DNA of 64,000 nt from Candidatus Thiodiazotropha endoloripes (GCF_001708965.1 NZ_LVJW01000003.1:1798001-1862000), one strand, 5' to 3'; positions 7,726 to 17,609 are shown, counted from the first letter of the stretch. Notes: generated by a model from the letters alone, not told the origin. A program made the numbers and translations.

Positions 7726-10512
7726 ATGTTACAACTTCCCACCCTGAAACAAACCCCCAAATTCAGCCCACTTACCATTGCCGTCACCGCGCTGATCAGC
7801 GGCTGGCTCGGTCTTGCCGGCTGTCAGTCTCAGGCAACCAAGGCAGAGACCCAGCAATCCCTGTCAGAACTGGCCGGTAATACAGATAAACTGCTCATCG
7901 TAGACTGTCTGCTCCCTGGGCAGGTACGCAAACTGGGTTCCAATCTGACCTATGTGTCGCCCAGAAGGCCGGTCAAAACGACGGCATCAGAGTGTGAGAT
8001 ACGTGGTGGTGAGTATGTAGCCTTCGACCGAGCCGATTACCGGACATCCCTGCGGGTATGGCTACCCCAGGCCCAGCAAGGTGATCCCGAGGCACAAAAC
8101 TACGTTGGTGAGATCTATGAAAAGGGGCTGGGCATTGAACCCGATTATCAGACTGCTGCAGCCTGGTACAGAAAAGCCGCAGATCAGGGCAATTCACGGG
8201 CGCGCATCAACCTGGGTTTCCTCTACGAAAAGGGCTTCGGCGTCAAAAAGGATCTGGCACAGGCACTCAACTGGTATCGTAAAGCCTCCGGTCTGGAGAG
8301 TGACAATCTGCAGTTCTCCTCCTCGGTTGAGATCTCCAAGGCGGAACGCAACGAACTGCGTCTGCTCAAACAGGAGCGCCAACAGCAGAAAGCCGAGACC
8401 GATCGCTTAAGTAAACAGTTGAAGAGCACCAAAGGCCAATTGAGTGCAGAACGTTCACAGCTGGCGAAATCCGAGCAGCACATGCTGAGCCTCCGAAAAG
8501 AGATCGAGACACGCACGGTGCTGACAGCCCCAGCCGCGTCAGTTCCATCGAATCAGCAAGAACTGGAACAACTGCGCAATAAACTGGCGCAGCAGGAACA
8601 GGCTGTAAAATCCCAGCAACAGGCGATTCTGCAACTGGAGACCAGCCTCACAGCCCAGCATCAGGAGATGTCGGTCGCACTACGGCTGTCAAGCCAGGAG
8701 AAACAGGCTCTGGAGCAGGCATTAAGCGAACAGACCAGCCAGGCCTCAGCGCTGAAGCGGAAATATGATCAAGCGCAGAGTGAGCTGACAAAAGCCAACC
8801 AGGAGATCGCCAAAAATCAGCCAAAACTGGCGCAACAACGCAGCCAGCTGGAACAGGCTCAGCAATCGCTGCTGGAAGCAACCAACAAGACCATCACGCT
8901 TGAGAGCCAGATTGCGAATCTGCAGCGAGACACGGAACTCAAAGAGAGTGCTATGGGTGAACAAGGCGTTGCGGTTACAAAACTGAGAAAAGAGTTACTT
9001 CAGTATGAACAACGTCTGCAGACACTGGAACAGGCGAAGCTGTCTGAAAGCTCAACCCTGAAACAGGACATCGCCAGCAGAGAGCAGGAGATCAGCGGGC
9101 TGAAAACGAAACTGACTCAATCGCAGCAACAGCTGGAACTCAGTCAACAGCAGATCAGTCAACTCAATCCGGATCTGGCCCGCCAGCAGAAACTGCTGTT
9201 TCAGACCCAGAAAGAGCTGGTCTCCACCAAAACCGCAGCGGCACGCAAAGAACTTGAGTTGAAGAAACTGAGAGATTCCGAGCAAGCCTATCTGGATGAA
9301 ATCCAGGAGCAACAGGTCAAGATCGATCGCTATCAGGCAGAGGCGCTGCGCTACAGAACCCAGCTGGCGGACCTGCGTAACCAGCGACAGACGGCTGCGC
9401 TATCCGGACCGACCATTGAGATTCTCGATCCGCCGATCGCGCTGACACGTGGCATCCCCAGTGTCAGACTGCGTTCCGCCTCAAAGGAACGAATAGTCAC
9501 CGGTAAGGTGTCGGCACCTGCTGGACTGGTCTCATTTACGGTCAACGATCAAACCCAGGCACCTGATCCACTCGGTATCTTTTCCACCAAGGTGAAAGTC
9601 GATAACGATCAGACACCGGTCAAAATGGTTGCGGTGGACAAGAAGGGACAACGCACCAGCCTGGAGTTTCTGCTGATTCCGAAGATGCGCAATGTGCGAC
9701 AACCGCAGTTGATATCCGAAAAAGCTGTCGATCCTGTCGCTGACGCAAAGCGACTGATCGGAGAGGTTGACTTTGGTGAGTATCACGCGCTGGTGATCGG
9801 TAACAATCAATACAGCAGTTTTCCCGATCTGGTCAGTGCGAGTACCGATGCACAACAGACGGCCGAGTTGCTGAGAGACAAGTATGGCTTCAAAACCACG
9901 GTACTGATGGATGCCACTCGTTACGATATGCTCTCAGCATTGAACAAGCTGAGAGAGGAGCTGACTGATAAGGACAACCTACTGATCTACTATGCCGGTC
10001 ATGGTGAACTCGACCGGGTCAACCTGCGTGGCTATTGGTTACCTGTCGATGCAGAACCCAACAGTACGGCAAACTGGATATCGAATATCGCGATCACAGA
10101 TATTCTCAATGCCATGTCGGCGAAACACATACTGGTGGTAGCCGATTCCTGTTATTCCGGTTCTCTGACCCGCTCTTCCATGGCAAGACTGGATGTGGGC
10201 ATGTCTTACGAGATTAAGACAAAATGGTTAAAAGTCATGGCCAAGACCCGCTCCCGTACCGTGCTAACCTCCGGGGGACTGAAACCGGTACTCGACCAGG
10301 GCGGTGGCAAGCACTCAGTATTCGCAAAGTCATTCCTGAAGACACTGTCGGAAAACAACTCCGTACTGGAGGCCTATACTCTGTTTCGTGGACTGGCCAA
10401 AGAGGTACAGCAGACAGCATCTAAATTCGGTATTGACCAAATACCTGAATATGCTCCAATAAAGCATGGCGGACATGAAGCAGGAGAATTTTTCTTCATA
10501 CCGCAAGGATAG
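7726..10512 (+). CDS. Lipoprotein with Sel1 repeats, long coiled coil and caspase-like (C14) domain
   Basis: A 928-residue protein from ATG 7726, preceded by GGAA at a good distance; a TTG at 7714 is less likely. A hydrophobic segment ends in LGLAGC, so it is probably a lipoprotein. Two Sel1-type repeats follow (about 100-175: A-QNYVGEIYEKGLG, A-RINLGFLYEKGFG), then about 350 residues of Gln/Glu/Lys-rich heptads (a coiled coil), a small beta domain near 565-650, and a caspase-fold peptidase from about 684. The catalytic pair is visible: His759 in YYAGHGE and Cys809 in DSCYSG. The family (metacaspase/C14) usually cuts after basic residues. Export of such a domain to the periplasm on a lipid anchor with a long stalk is unusual. 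Target unknown. Confidence 0.88.
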   Translation: MLQLPTLKQTPKFSPLTIAVTALISGWLGLAGCQSQATKAETQQSLSELAGNTDKLLIVDCLLPGQVRKLGSNLTYVSPRRPVKTTASECEIRGGEYVAFDRADYRTSLRVWLPQAQQGDPEAQNYVGEIYEKGLGIEPDYQTAAAWYRKAADQGNSRARINLGFLYEKGFGVKKDLAQALNWYRKASGLESDNLQFSSSVEISKAERNELRLLKQERQQQKAETDRLSKQLKSTKGQLSAERSQLAKSEQHMLSLRKEIETRTVLTAPAASVPSNQQELEQLRNKLAQQEQAVKSQQQAILQLETSLTAQHQEMSVALRLSSQEKQALEQALSEQTSQASALKRKYDQAQSELTKANQEIAKNQPKLAQQRSQLEQAQQSLLEATNKTITLESQIANLQRDTELKESAMGEQGVAVTKLRKELLQYEQRLQTLEQAKLSESSTLKQDIASREQEISGLKTKLTQSQQQLELSQQQISQLNPDLARQQKLLFQTQKELVSTKTAAARKELELKKLRDSEQAYLDEIQEQQVKIDRYQAEALRYRTQLADLRNQRQTAALSGPTIEILDPPIALTRGIPSVRLRSASKERIVTGKVSAPAGLVSFTVNDQTQAPDPLGIFSTKVKVDNDQTPVKMVAVDKKGQRTSLEFLLIPKMRNVRQPQLISEKAVDPVADAKRLIGEVDFGEYHALVIGNNQYSSFPDLVSASTDAQQTAELLRDKYGFKTTVLMDATRYDMLSALNKLREELTDKDNLLIYYAGHGELDRVNLRGYWLPVDAEPNSTANWISNIAITDILNAMSAKHILVVADSCYSGSLTRSSMARLDVGMSYEIKTKWLKVMAKTRSRTVLTSGGLKPVLDQGGGKHSVFAKSFLKTLSENNSVLEAYTLFRGLAKEVQQTASKFGIDQIPEYAPIKHGGHEAGEFFFIPQG

Positions 10513-10567
10513 TCAGCCACTAAGCTGGATATTTAGGGGAGATCTGATAAATCCCCATTCCGAGAAA

Positions 10568-10609
10568 TATGCCGGAACCCAGGCACTTGGTTTCCTGGAT
10601 CCCGGCATA
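10568..10609. repeat. Imperfect palindrome, REP-like
   Basis: Downstream of the caspase-like gene the arms TATGCCGG..CAGG and CCTG..CCGGCATA face each other across about 10 bases. They pair over 8 plus 4 positions with a 4-base internal mismatch. There is no T-run, so it resembles a dispersed intergenic repeat more than a simple terminator. No second full copy was noticed in the window. Confidence 0.4.
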
Positions 10610-10724
10610 CGACGGCATGGTAAAGCGCAAAAAACCGACGACACCCGGATAGAGGGGGGACATGCGTGGATTTTCAGATATTTCCTTAGATTGATAATGA
10701 ATAATCAAAACGGGGAGAGTCTTG

Positions 10725-13418
10725 ATGTTTTACCTTGGTAATGCAGTAACTGTGCAGCGCTGGTCTATTATGACGTGGCAAAAATACCTCATCGCCACAT
10801 TTCTACTGCTCTACTCAATGGGGGCGCACGCAATCTTCTCAATTGCCCCGGCGTCGCTCGACTTCGGTAATGTCGGGGTGGGTGTCGCCAGCACACCAAT
10901 GAGTGTGACCTTCAATAACGACAACTCCACTTCCGCTATTGAGTTTACATCGATTTCCGCTACCGGTGACTATTCCATTACCCACAACTGCCCGATGTCA
11001 CCGCTGCTGCTCGATGAACTGACCAGCTGTACCATCACGGCCACTTTCACCCCATCCACCACTGGCACAAGAAACGGATCCATCAACATCACCGGCTTCG
11101 ATCGTTCGATCGTACTCGGTGCCAGCTACCTGCCCATCTCACCAACCGTATCCCTGACCGGCGTCGGTATCCGTGGCGATCTGGTTCTTGGCAGTAACAA
11201 CCTGGATTTCGGTTCCATCAACATTGGCACAACCAGCAGTTCCCAATCGGTCTCTTTGAGCAACTCCGGCAACGCAGCCGTGACCATCGAAGGGATAGAT
11301 GCTACGGCGCCGTTTGCCCAGACCAATGACTGTCCTGCCTCTCTCGCAGCCGGTGCCAGTTGTACCGTTATGGTCAATGTCACTCCATCGGTCACCGGAG
11401 ACATTGCCGGCACCCTGACAGCCAGCGGAACGGGACCACAAGGCCCCACCAGTTCTGCAACCGCTCTGAGTGCAATCGGGCTGGCCGCTTTGGTCACACA
11501 GCTTGATGTCTCTCCCACCAGTCTGAGTTTCTCTGATACACCGGTTGGCAGCGAAAGTGCTGGACAAGACATCACCATTACCAACCGGGGCAGTACTACC
11601 CTGTCAGAAATCACTCTCTCACTGAGTGGTGATTTCACCGAGACCAATGATTGTCCCACCACCCTGAGCCCCGATAGCAGCTGTACGGTTACCGTATCTG
11701 CTGTACCGACCAGTGCCGGAGAACTGAGCGGCTCATTTGGATTCAATGCGACCGACGGTACACACAGTTTGATGGAGGTTGTCTCTCTGAGTGCCGTTGG
11801 TACGATTGCCGATCTGGTAACCTCCGATACGGATGTCACCTTTCCGGACGCATCTGTTGACAGCAGCAGTGATCCTCAAACGGTAACCCTGACCAATCAG
11901 GGCAGCGCACCGCTGACCATCAACAGCATCTCCACTGAAGGAGACTTCAGCCAGACCAATGATTGCGGCTCTGAACTGGCCGCTGGTAGCAGTTGTGATA
12001 TTCAGGTGGTGTTTACGCCTCAATCCATGGGAGATGCAACCGGTACACTGGTAATCGATACCAATCAAGGTATTTCCAGAATCAATCTATCGGGAACCGC
12101 AGATGATTCCGGGTCCCCCGCTCCATCGGACAACCCGGTAGCCGACCTGCTGGATCCCTACACCGGCGGCAACCCCAATCTCGGCTCTCTCGCCGAAGTG
12201 ATCGGTGAGGCCTGCCCGAGCGGCCGCCTCGAAGACCGCCTGCAGGAGGACTGTAATGCCGTGGTCGGCGCTGCCATCGGTGGCGATCCAAACACCGCCA
12301 CCGCCCTGAACCAGGTCAACCCGGAAACGGCAACCCAGGCCAACAACTCTTCCCAGCAGGGGGGACAGGCACAGATCCGTAATCTCGGCTCACGCATCGC
12401 CGCACTGCGCGCCGGGGCCTCCGGTATCTCCTTCCAGGGACTCGATCTGCTGATCGACGACAAGCCCTTCTCCATCGATACCATCGCCCAGGCCTATCGG
12501 CAGCGGGGCGGCGGCGCCAGTAGCGACAATCCGCTGATGCAGAGCCGTCTGGGCTTCTTCATCACCGGCGATATCGCCACCGGCAGCAAGGATGAGACCG
12601 ATCTGGAGTCCGGCCTCGATTTCGATACCTTCGGCCTCACCATGGGCCTCGACTATCGTATCAACCCGAACTTCATCCTCGGTGGTGCGCTCGGCTATGT
12701 GGATACCACCACCGAACTGGAGAACGATGCCGCTGAGATCGACACCCAGGGCTACAGCCTCAACCTCTACGGCACCTACTACGCCGAGCAGAACTACTTC
12801 GTCGACTTCTCACTCGGCTATGGGGCCAACAACTTCGATCAGAGCCGGCGCATCAGCTACCAGCTCGATGGACTGGCCAATGTGGATCAGAAGCTCTCCG
12901 CCGACTATGACGGCAGCATGGTCAGCCTGTTCATCGGCTCAGGCTACGACTTCAGCAACGGCCCCTGGAGCTTCGGTCCCAGAGCCGATCTGGAGTACAT
13001 CAAGTCGGATGTGGACGGCTTCACCGAGGAGGTTTCCAACCCGGATGCCGACGGTGGTGGCTGGGCCACCCGGGTGGACGATACCGACCAGACCTGGCTG
13101 ACCCTCAAGCTCGGTGGCCGGTTGGCCTACACCCACAGCGCCGACTGGGGCATCCTGATCCCCTACACCCGCCTCGACTGGTTGCATGAGTTCGAGGATG
13201 ATGCCCAGGTGATCAACGCCTATCTGGCCGGCGATCCCAACGCTCAGGCGATCCGTATCGAAAGTGATGACCCTGATCGGGACTACCTGCGTCTCAGACT
13301 CGGCTCCTCCGCCCAGTTCAAGAACGGCGTGGTCGGCTTCATCGACTACAGCACCATACTCGCCCACGACGACTGGACTGCCCATACCATCAACATCGGT
13401 CTGCGCAGCGAGTTCTGA
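10725..13418 (+). CDS. Autotransporter-type protein with Ig-like (HYDIN/choice-of-anchor D) passenger, copy 1
   Basis: An 897-residue protein. ATG 10725 has a strong site (GGGGAGAG, 5 bases away); the in-frame TTG at 10722 is weaker. The signal peptide ends around MGAHA. Residues about 35-465 hold four or five repeats of about 100 residues, each with SLDFGNVGVG-like starts and a paired-Cys motif (T-NDC...L..G.SC), typical of choice-of-anchor D/ASPM-SPD2-HYDIN domains. From residue 471 there is a linker (VADLLDPYTGGNPNLG) and then a 12-strand-type autotransporter beta-barrel ending in LRSEF. The passenger is likely displayed at the cell surface as an adhesin-like stalk. A terminator follows. 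From 12135 the gene is almost identical to the next one, while passenger and codon use differ. Confidence 0.88.
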   Translation: MFYLGNAVTVQRWSIMTWQKYLIATFLLLYSMGAHAIFSIAPASLDFGNVGVGVASTPMSVTFNNDNSTSAIEFTSISATGDYSITHNCPMSPLLLDELTSCTITATFTPSTTGTRNGSINITGFDRSIVLGASYLPISPTVSLTGVGIRGDLVLGSNNLDFGSINIGTTSSSQSVSLSNSGNAAVTIEGIDATAPFAQTNDCPASLAAGASCTVMVNVTPSVTGDIAGTLTASGTGPQGPTSSATALSAIGLAALVTQLDVSPTSLSFSDTPVGSESAGQDITITNRGSTTLSEITLSLSGDFTETNDCPTTLSPDSSCTVTVSAVPTSAGELSGSFGFNATDGTHSLMEVVSLSAVGTIADLVTSDTDVTFPDASVDSSSDPQTVTLTNQGSAPLTINSISTEGDFSQTNDCGSELAAGSSCDIQVVFTPQSMGDATGTLVIDTNQGISRINLSGTADDSGSPAPSDNPVADLLDPYTGGNPNLGSLAEVIGEACPSGRLEDRLQEDCNAVVGAAIGGDPNTATALNQVNPETATQANNSSQQGGQAQIRNLGSRIAALRAGASGISFQGLDLLIDDKPFSIDTIAQAYRQRGGGASSDNPLMQSRLGFFITGDIATGSKDETDLESGLDFDTFGLTMGLDYRINPNFILGGALGYVDTTTELENDAAEIDTQGYSLNLYGTYYAEQNYFVDFSLGYGANNFDQSRRISYQLDGLANVDQKLSADYDGSMVSLFIGSGYDFSNGPWSFGPRADLEYIKSDVDGFTEEVSNPDADGGGWATRVDDTDQTWLTLKLGGRLAYTHSADWGILIPYTRLDWLHEFEDDAQVINAYLAGDPNAQAIRIESDDPDRDYLRLRLGSSAQFKNGVVGFIDYSTILAHDDWTAHTINIGLRSEF
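12135..13418 (+). repeat. Duplicated barrel block, copy 1
   Basis: These 1,284 bases repeat at 14740-16023 with a constant offset of 2,605. I noticed one difference (13358 A versus 15963 C, a silent Ile codon change). Both copies end exactly at the stop codon. Upstream coding sequence has diverged strongly. Confidence 0.9.
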
Positions 13419-13430
13419 TCAGCCTATTGA

Positions 13431-13459
13431 AATGCCCGCCAATTTGGCGGGCATTTTTT
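13431..13459 (+). terminator. Rho-independent terminator after barrel gene copy 1
   Basis: The arms ATGCCCGCC and GGCGGGCAT pair perfectly around a 5-base loop and run into six Ts. It lies 14 bases beyond the stop codon. Confidence 0.88.
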
Positions 13460-13665
13460 ATCGGCTTCATAGATCCCTCATGATCTCTAATTGTTTTCAA
13501 TACCTGCGTCTAACAATCGGAAAGTACTCAGTTAAATTCCTTCATTGAGCCACCGGGACTCGATACCTTGGACACTACCTAGTTCTGGTAATCGACATCT
13601 GCACGGACGCTCGCTAACATGGCCCGAAAAATCATCATCAAAATCATCGCTTGGGGAGACTTATC

Positions 13666-16023
13666 ATGCGCCTTATCTACCAAAGGGTGATGTCGCTCAT
13701 CAGTAGACGCTATATCGTAGACAAACTGCTTTTTGCTCTGCTGTTAATCACTTCCACGAATGCTTCAGCCACCTTAGGCATATCGCCGAGTAACTTGGCT
13801 TTTGGGGATGTTGATGTTGGCAGTAGTAGCACCACACCAAGATCAGTCACATTGAGCAACTCCAGCAGCTTTTACAGCGTGAGTATCACTTCCATCGATA
13901 TTACCGGTGATTTCGATTTCACGACAAACTGCAGCGATTTTCTTGCGCCTAACGCCACCTGCACCGTGGATGTAACCTTTTCACCTCAATCATCTGGAGA
14001 ATTGACCGGCGCATTGACCATTGCGGGTGATGACCCTTCTCTCGATGCAACCCGCCCTGCTACGGCCGCAAGACTGTTTACTTTCACTACGACACTAAGC
14101 GGTGTCGGTCTACAGGGTGAGGTCTCTGTACCATCCACCGAAATCGACTTTGGCTCTGTTTCCGTGAACGCCCAGAGTGACCCCGTTCAAGTCCCCATAT
14201 CCAATACTGGCAATGCACCGCTGAGCATTACCTCAATCACAGTCACAGCACCATTCACACAGACCAATGACTGTCCGGATTCCCTGGATGCCGGTGCAGG
14301 CTGTGCAGTTTTTGTATCGGTAAAACCGGATAGCTCAGGTGACATCAGTGGTTCACTGACAATAAACGGTTCCAACCAATCAGGCGCATTGCAACGTATT
14401 ATTCCTTTATTGGTATCCGGGGCACCGGCGACAACCTCCGTTTCTCCTTCAAGTCTCAGTTTTCCACAATCTGTGTCAGGTGGGCAAAGCGACCCATTGA
14501 CAGTAACAGTACAGAATCAAAGTGATGCTCCGGTCTCCCTGCTCTCGATTGACATCGATGGTGACTTCACTCAGAGCAATAATTGTCCAGCGCAACTCAT
14601 GAACAACGGTGACAGTTGTGAGATTCAGGTGGTGTTTTCGCCTCAAGCGACCGGCACCTTAACAGGCAATCTGTTGATCACCACCGATTCCGGCAGTAAT
14701 ACGGTCCCCCTGACGGGTAACGCTGCGGCTTCAGATAATCCGGTAGCCGACCTGCTGGATCCCTACACCGGCGGCAACCCCAATCTCGGCTCTCTCGCCG
14801 AAGTGATCGGTGAGGCCTGCCCGAGCGGCCGCCTCGAAGACCGCCTGCAGGAGGACTGTAATGCCGTGGTCGGCGCTGCCATCGGTGGCGATCCAAACAC
14901 CGCCACCGCCCTGAACCAGGTCAACCCGGAAACGGCAACCCAGGCCAACAACTCTTCCCAGCAGGGGGGACAGGCACAGATCCGTAATCTCGGCTCACGC
15001 ATCGCCGCACTGCGCGCCGGGGCCTCCGGTATCTCCTTCCAGGGACTCGATCTGCTGATCGACGACAAGCCCTTCTCCATCGATACCATCGCCCAGGCCT
15101 ATCGGCAGCGGGGCGGCGGCGCCAGTAGCGACAATCCGCTGATGCAGAGCCGTCTGGGCTTCTTCATCACCGGCGATATCGCCACCGGCAGCAAGGATGA
15201 GACCGATCTGGAGTCCGGCCTCGATTTCGATACCTTCGGCCTCACCATGGGCCTCGACTATCGTATCAACCCGAACTTCATCCTCGGTGGTGCGCTCGGC
15301 TATGTGGATACCACCACCGAACTGGAGAACGATGCCGCTGAGATCGACACCCAGGGCTACAGCCTCAACCTCTACGGCACCTACTACGCCGAGCAGAACT
15401 ACTTCGTCGACTTCTCACTCGGCTATGGGGCCAACAACTTCGATCAGAGCCGGCGCATCAGCTACCAGCTCGATGGACTGGCCAATGTGGATCAGAAGCT
15501 CTCCGCCGACTATGACGGCAGCATGGTCAGCCTGTTCATCGGCTCAGGCTACGACTTCAGCAACGGCCCCTGGAGCTTCGGTCCCAGAGCCGATCTGGAG
15601 TACATCAAGTCGGATGTGGACGGCTTCACCGAGGAGGTTTCCAACCCGGATGCCGACGGTGGTGGCTGGGCCACCCGGGTGGACGATACCGACCAGACCT
15701 GGCTGACCCTCAAGCTCGGTGGCCGGTTGGCCTACACCCACAGCGCCGACTGGGGCATCCTGATCCCCTACACCCGCCTCGACTGGTTGCATGAGTTCGA
15801 GGATGATGCCCAGGTGATCAACGCCTATCTGGCCGGCGATCCCAACGCTCAGGCGATCCGTATCGAAAGTGATGACCCTGATCGGGACTACCTGCGTCTC
15901 AGACTCGGCTCCTCCGCCCAGTTCAAGAACGGCGTGGTCGGCTTCATCGACTACAGCACCATCCTCGCCCACGACGACTGGACTGCCCATACCATCAACA
16001 TCGGTCTGCGCAGCGAGTTCTGA
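13666..16023 (+). CDS. Autotransporter-type protein with Ig-like passenger, copy 2
   Basis: A 785-residue paralogue of the preceding gene. ATG 13666 has GGGGAG 7 bases upstream; the in-frame TTG at 13651 lies before that site and is rejected. A signal peptide ends near TNASA. About three HYDIN-like Ig repeats follow (starts LGISPSNLAFGDVDVG, VPSTEIDFGSVSV, VSPSSLSFPQSV), one fewer than copy 1. From residue 359 to the end the protein is identical to copy 1, including the whole linker and beta-barrel. The passenger repeats differ between copies, so surface-exposed parts vary on a constant anchor. Passenger DNA is less GC-rich at third positions than the barrel block, consistent with different histories or with gene conversion of the barrel. 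Confidence 0.88.
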   Translation: MRLIYQRVMSLISRRYIVDKLLFALLLITSTNASATLGISPSNLAFGDVDVGSSSTTPRSVTLSNSSSFYSVSITSIDITGDFDFTTNCSDFLAPNATCTVDVTFSPQSSGELTGALTIAGDDPSLDATRPATAARLFTFTTTLSGVGLQGEVSVPSTEIDFGSVSVNAQSDPVQVPISNTGNAPLSITSITVTAPFTQTNDCPDSLDAGAGCAVFVSVKPDSSGDISGSLTINGSNQSGALQRIIPLLVSGAPATTSVSPSSLSFPQSVSGGQSDPLTVTVQNQSDAPVSLLSIDIDGDFTQSNNCPAQLMNNGDSCEIQVVFSPQATGTLTGNLLITTDSGSNTVPLTGNAAASDNPVADLLDPYTGGNPNLGSLAEVIGEACPSGRLEDRLQEDCNAVVGAAIGGDPNTATALNQVNPETATQANNSSQQGGQAQIRNLGSRIAALRAGASGISFQGLDLLIDDKPFSIDTIAQAYRQRGGGASSDNPLMQSRLGFFITGDIATGSKDETDLESGLDFDTFGLTMGLDYRINPNFILGGALGYVDTTTELENDAAEIDTQGYSLNLYGTYYAEQNYFVDFSLGYGANNFDQSRRISYQLDGLANVDQKLSADYDGSMVSLFIGSGYDFSNGPWSFGPRADLEYIKSDVDGFTEEVSNPDADGGGWATRVDDTDQTWLTLKLGGRLAYTHSADWGILIPYTRLDWLHEFEDDAQVINAYLAGDPNAQAIRIESDDPDRDYLRLRLGSSAQFKNGVVGFIDYSTILAHDDWTAHTINIGLRSEF
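14740..16023 (+). repeat. Duplicated barrel block, copy 2
   Basis: The second copy of the block at 12135-13418, with one silent difference noticed. The flanking 3' hairpins also resemble each other (GCCCGCC...GGCGGGC), so duplication may once have extended past the stop. Confidence 0.9.
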
Positions 16024-16038
16024 TTCGCTCAAAAACAT

Positions 16039-16062
16039 GTGCCCGCCGATTGGCGGGCACAA
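16039..16062. terminator. Hairpin between convergent genes
   Basis: The arms TGTGCCCGCC and GGCGGGCACA pair perfectly around GATT. On the plus strand no T-run follows, but on the minus strand the hairpin is followed by a short T-rich stretch. It probably serves the convergent YkgJ-type gene, or both genes. Confidence 0.6.
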
Positions 16063-16098
16063 ACAACACTCTCAGTCACCAGGGCCTGCTTTCGGGCC

Positions 16099-16854
16099 TC
16101 AGGCTTGTGTCAGATTCTGCAGGAACTGCTTGATCAGATCGATGGCAGGTTCACTGGCCTGATGCGAGCTTAACGCCTCAGCACTGTCCAGAACCTGTAT
16201 CAGAGGCAGATAACCCCTGCCTGCCTCGTTGAGATCGCGGCTCATCTTGTAAATGATGGGTGATATACGCTTTGGCAGGCTCAGACTCTCAACAGTCTCC
16301 GGGTTGGTATCAGCGCAATGAACTGGATCAGAGGTAACCAGAAATTCACGACAGCTGAGTGGACGATCCCGATGAATGGAGCAGGATTGATCTTCTAAAA
16401 ACGGGCAAGGCAGATTGAGCTTGAAATAGTTGACCCCAACTTCACGCAGCTGCTTTCTGTCGTTGTTATTGACCGCCTGTTCCATCATCTGAAGAATACC
16501 GGCTTCTTTCAATGCATTGATATTGTGCGCAAACCGTTCTCGGATAACCTGCTGCCTTTCTGCTGGCATGGATTCAATCAGATTGAGCAATCTATAACCT
16601 TCAGCTCTGCTGACAGGCACCAGCTGAGAACAGCAGGCGCCACAACCCTTTTTACAGGAGATGCATTTTCCCTGCCGCTCAGCCTCCTTGATACCAATCT
16701 CGATGACCTTGTCTGTGATTCGTTGAAAAAATGGCAGCAGATCATGAATATGCACAGGCTCATTGGTAATTTCCACTGAAAACCTTATATTCTCACTACC
16801 GATGCGCAATTCTGCGCTGATGGATTCGGTAGTTGATTGGTCAGGCTCACTCAA
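16099..16854 (-). CDS. YkgJ-family cysteine-cluster protein
   Basis: A 251-residue soluble protein. A first cluster CISCKKGCGACCSQ lies near residues 64-77 and a second, CPFLEDQSCSIHRDRPLSCREF, near 148-169. This spacing is the signature of the YkgJ/UPF0153 zinc- or iron-chelating family. The biochemical role of the family is poorly defined; a metal or Fe-S cluster is expected. It is transcribed convergently to the autotransporter gene and has no operon partner. Confidence 0.85.
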   Translation of the reverse strand: MSEPDQSTTESISAELRIGSENIRFSVEITNEPVHIHDLLPFFQRITDKVIEIGIKEAERQGKCISCKKGCGACCSQLVPVSRAEGYRLLNLIESMPAERQQVIRERFAHNINALKEAGILQMMEQAVNNNDRKQLREVGVNYFKLNLPCPFLEDQSCSIHRDRPLSCREFLVTSDPVHCADTNPETVESLSLPKRISPIIYKMSRDLNEAGRGYLPLIQVLDSAEALSSHQASEPAIDLIKQFLQNLTQA

Positions 16855-17056
16855 TGTTTCAATCCTTTATCTGATTCTTCGAGCATATGGATGAAGCGCT
16901 TTTTCCGCTATGCTAATGATGAACTCGGTATCAACAATTACCTGTGCACCAGATAACATGCCTGATGCCTGAGAGTGATCTCAATTGTTGCCAAATCGAT
17001 AACAGGAACCTACTGCTTCTTGAATACTGAATCAAGCCTTAAAAGAGAGTTATTTG

Positions 17057-17545
17057 ATGGCAAACAATGATCTTCTGATCAAACTCTATGAGATGGATTT
17101 TGACCAGTTACTGGTATCGAACAGCATAAGTCCAGATATCGTTGTACGTAAACCGATCGGAACTGATCGACGACTGCTGATCGAATGGGCACAACAACAC
17201 TATCCCGATGTATGGTTAAGTGAAATCGAAACCGCGTTGGCAAACAGACCCTGCTCCTGTTATATCGCACAACAACACGCCTCAATAGTCGGTTTTGCCT
17301 GTTATGATGCAACAGCATTGGGCTACTTTGGCCCCCTGGGTGTCACCGAAGCCGCGAAAGGCCAGGGAGTTGGGCGACGATTGACACTCAACTGCCTGCA
17401 GGAGATGCATCTCAAAGGCTATGGTTATGCAATCGTTGGTATGCCAAGTTCAAGCGACTTCTATCGTAGAATTGCTCCCATCATTGAGATACCTGACTCT
17501 GATCCAGGTCTCTATCGTATGACTAAACCGCTGATGAAGGATTGA
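17057..17545 (+). CDS. GNAT-family N-acetyltransferase
   Basis: A 162-residue enzyme from ATG 17057, with AGAGAG 7 bases upstream (TTG 17054 directly precedes it and is less likely). The acetyl-CoA loop appears as LGVTEAAKGQGVGRRLTL near residues 95-112 (the Q-x-x-G-x-G/A pattern as GQGVGR). Strand beta-4 is GFACYDATALGYFGPLGV, and a late FYRR segment is typical of the C-terminal part. Substrate unknown. It is a single gene, divergent from the YkgJ-like gene. Confidence 0.85.
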   Translation: MANNDLLIKLYEMDFDQLLVSNSISPDIVVRKPIGTDRRLLIEWAQQHYPDVWLSEIETALANRPCSCYIAQQHASIVGFACYDATALGYFGPLGVTEAAKGQGVGRRLTLNCLQEMHLKGYGYAIVGMPSSSDFYRRIAPIIEIPDSDPGLYRMTKPLMKD

Positions 17546-17585
17546 CTGATCTTAAGCAACCGCTGAGCAGTTAGTTGGGCGTCAC

Positions 17586-17609
17586 TGGATTAGTGTTAAC
17601 AGGCCCTAG
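17586..17609. repeat. 24-base repeat, copy A
   Basis: This matches 55570-55593 at 22 of 24 positions, with the identical 14-base core TTAACAGGCCCTAG. It overlaps the stop codon of the minus-strand barrel gene. It could be the end of a small mobile element or chance. Confidence 0.4.

Noticed and set aside
12592-13101. Frames of about 170 codons in other frames within the barrel blocks (also 15197-15706 and minus-strand 12939-13385 and 15544-16062)
   Set aside because: They appear in both duplicated blocks only because the DNA is identical; composition is abnormal (Ser/Thr/Pro or Val/Gly runs) and the barrel frame is well supported.
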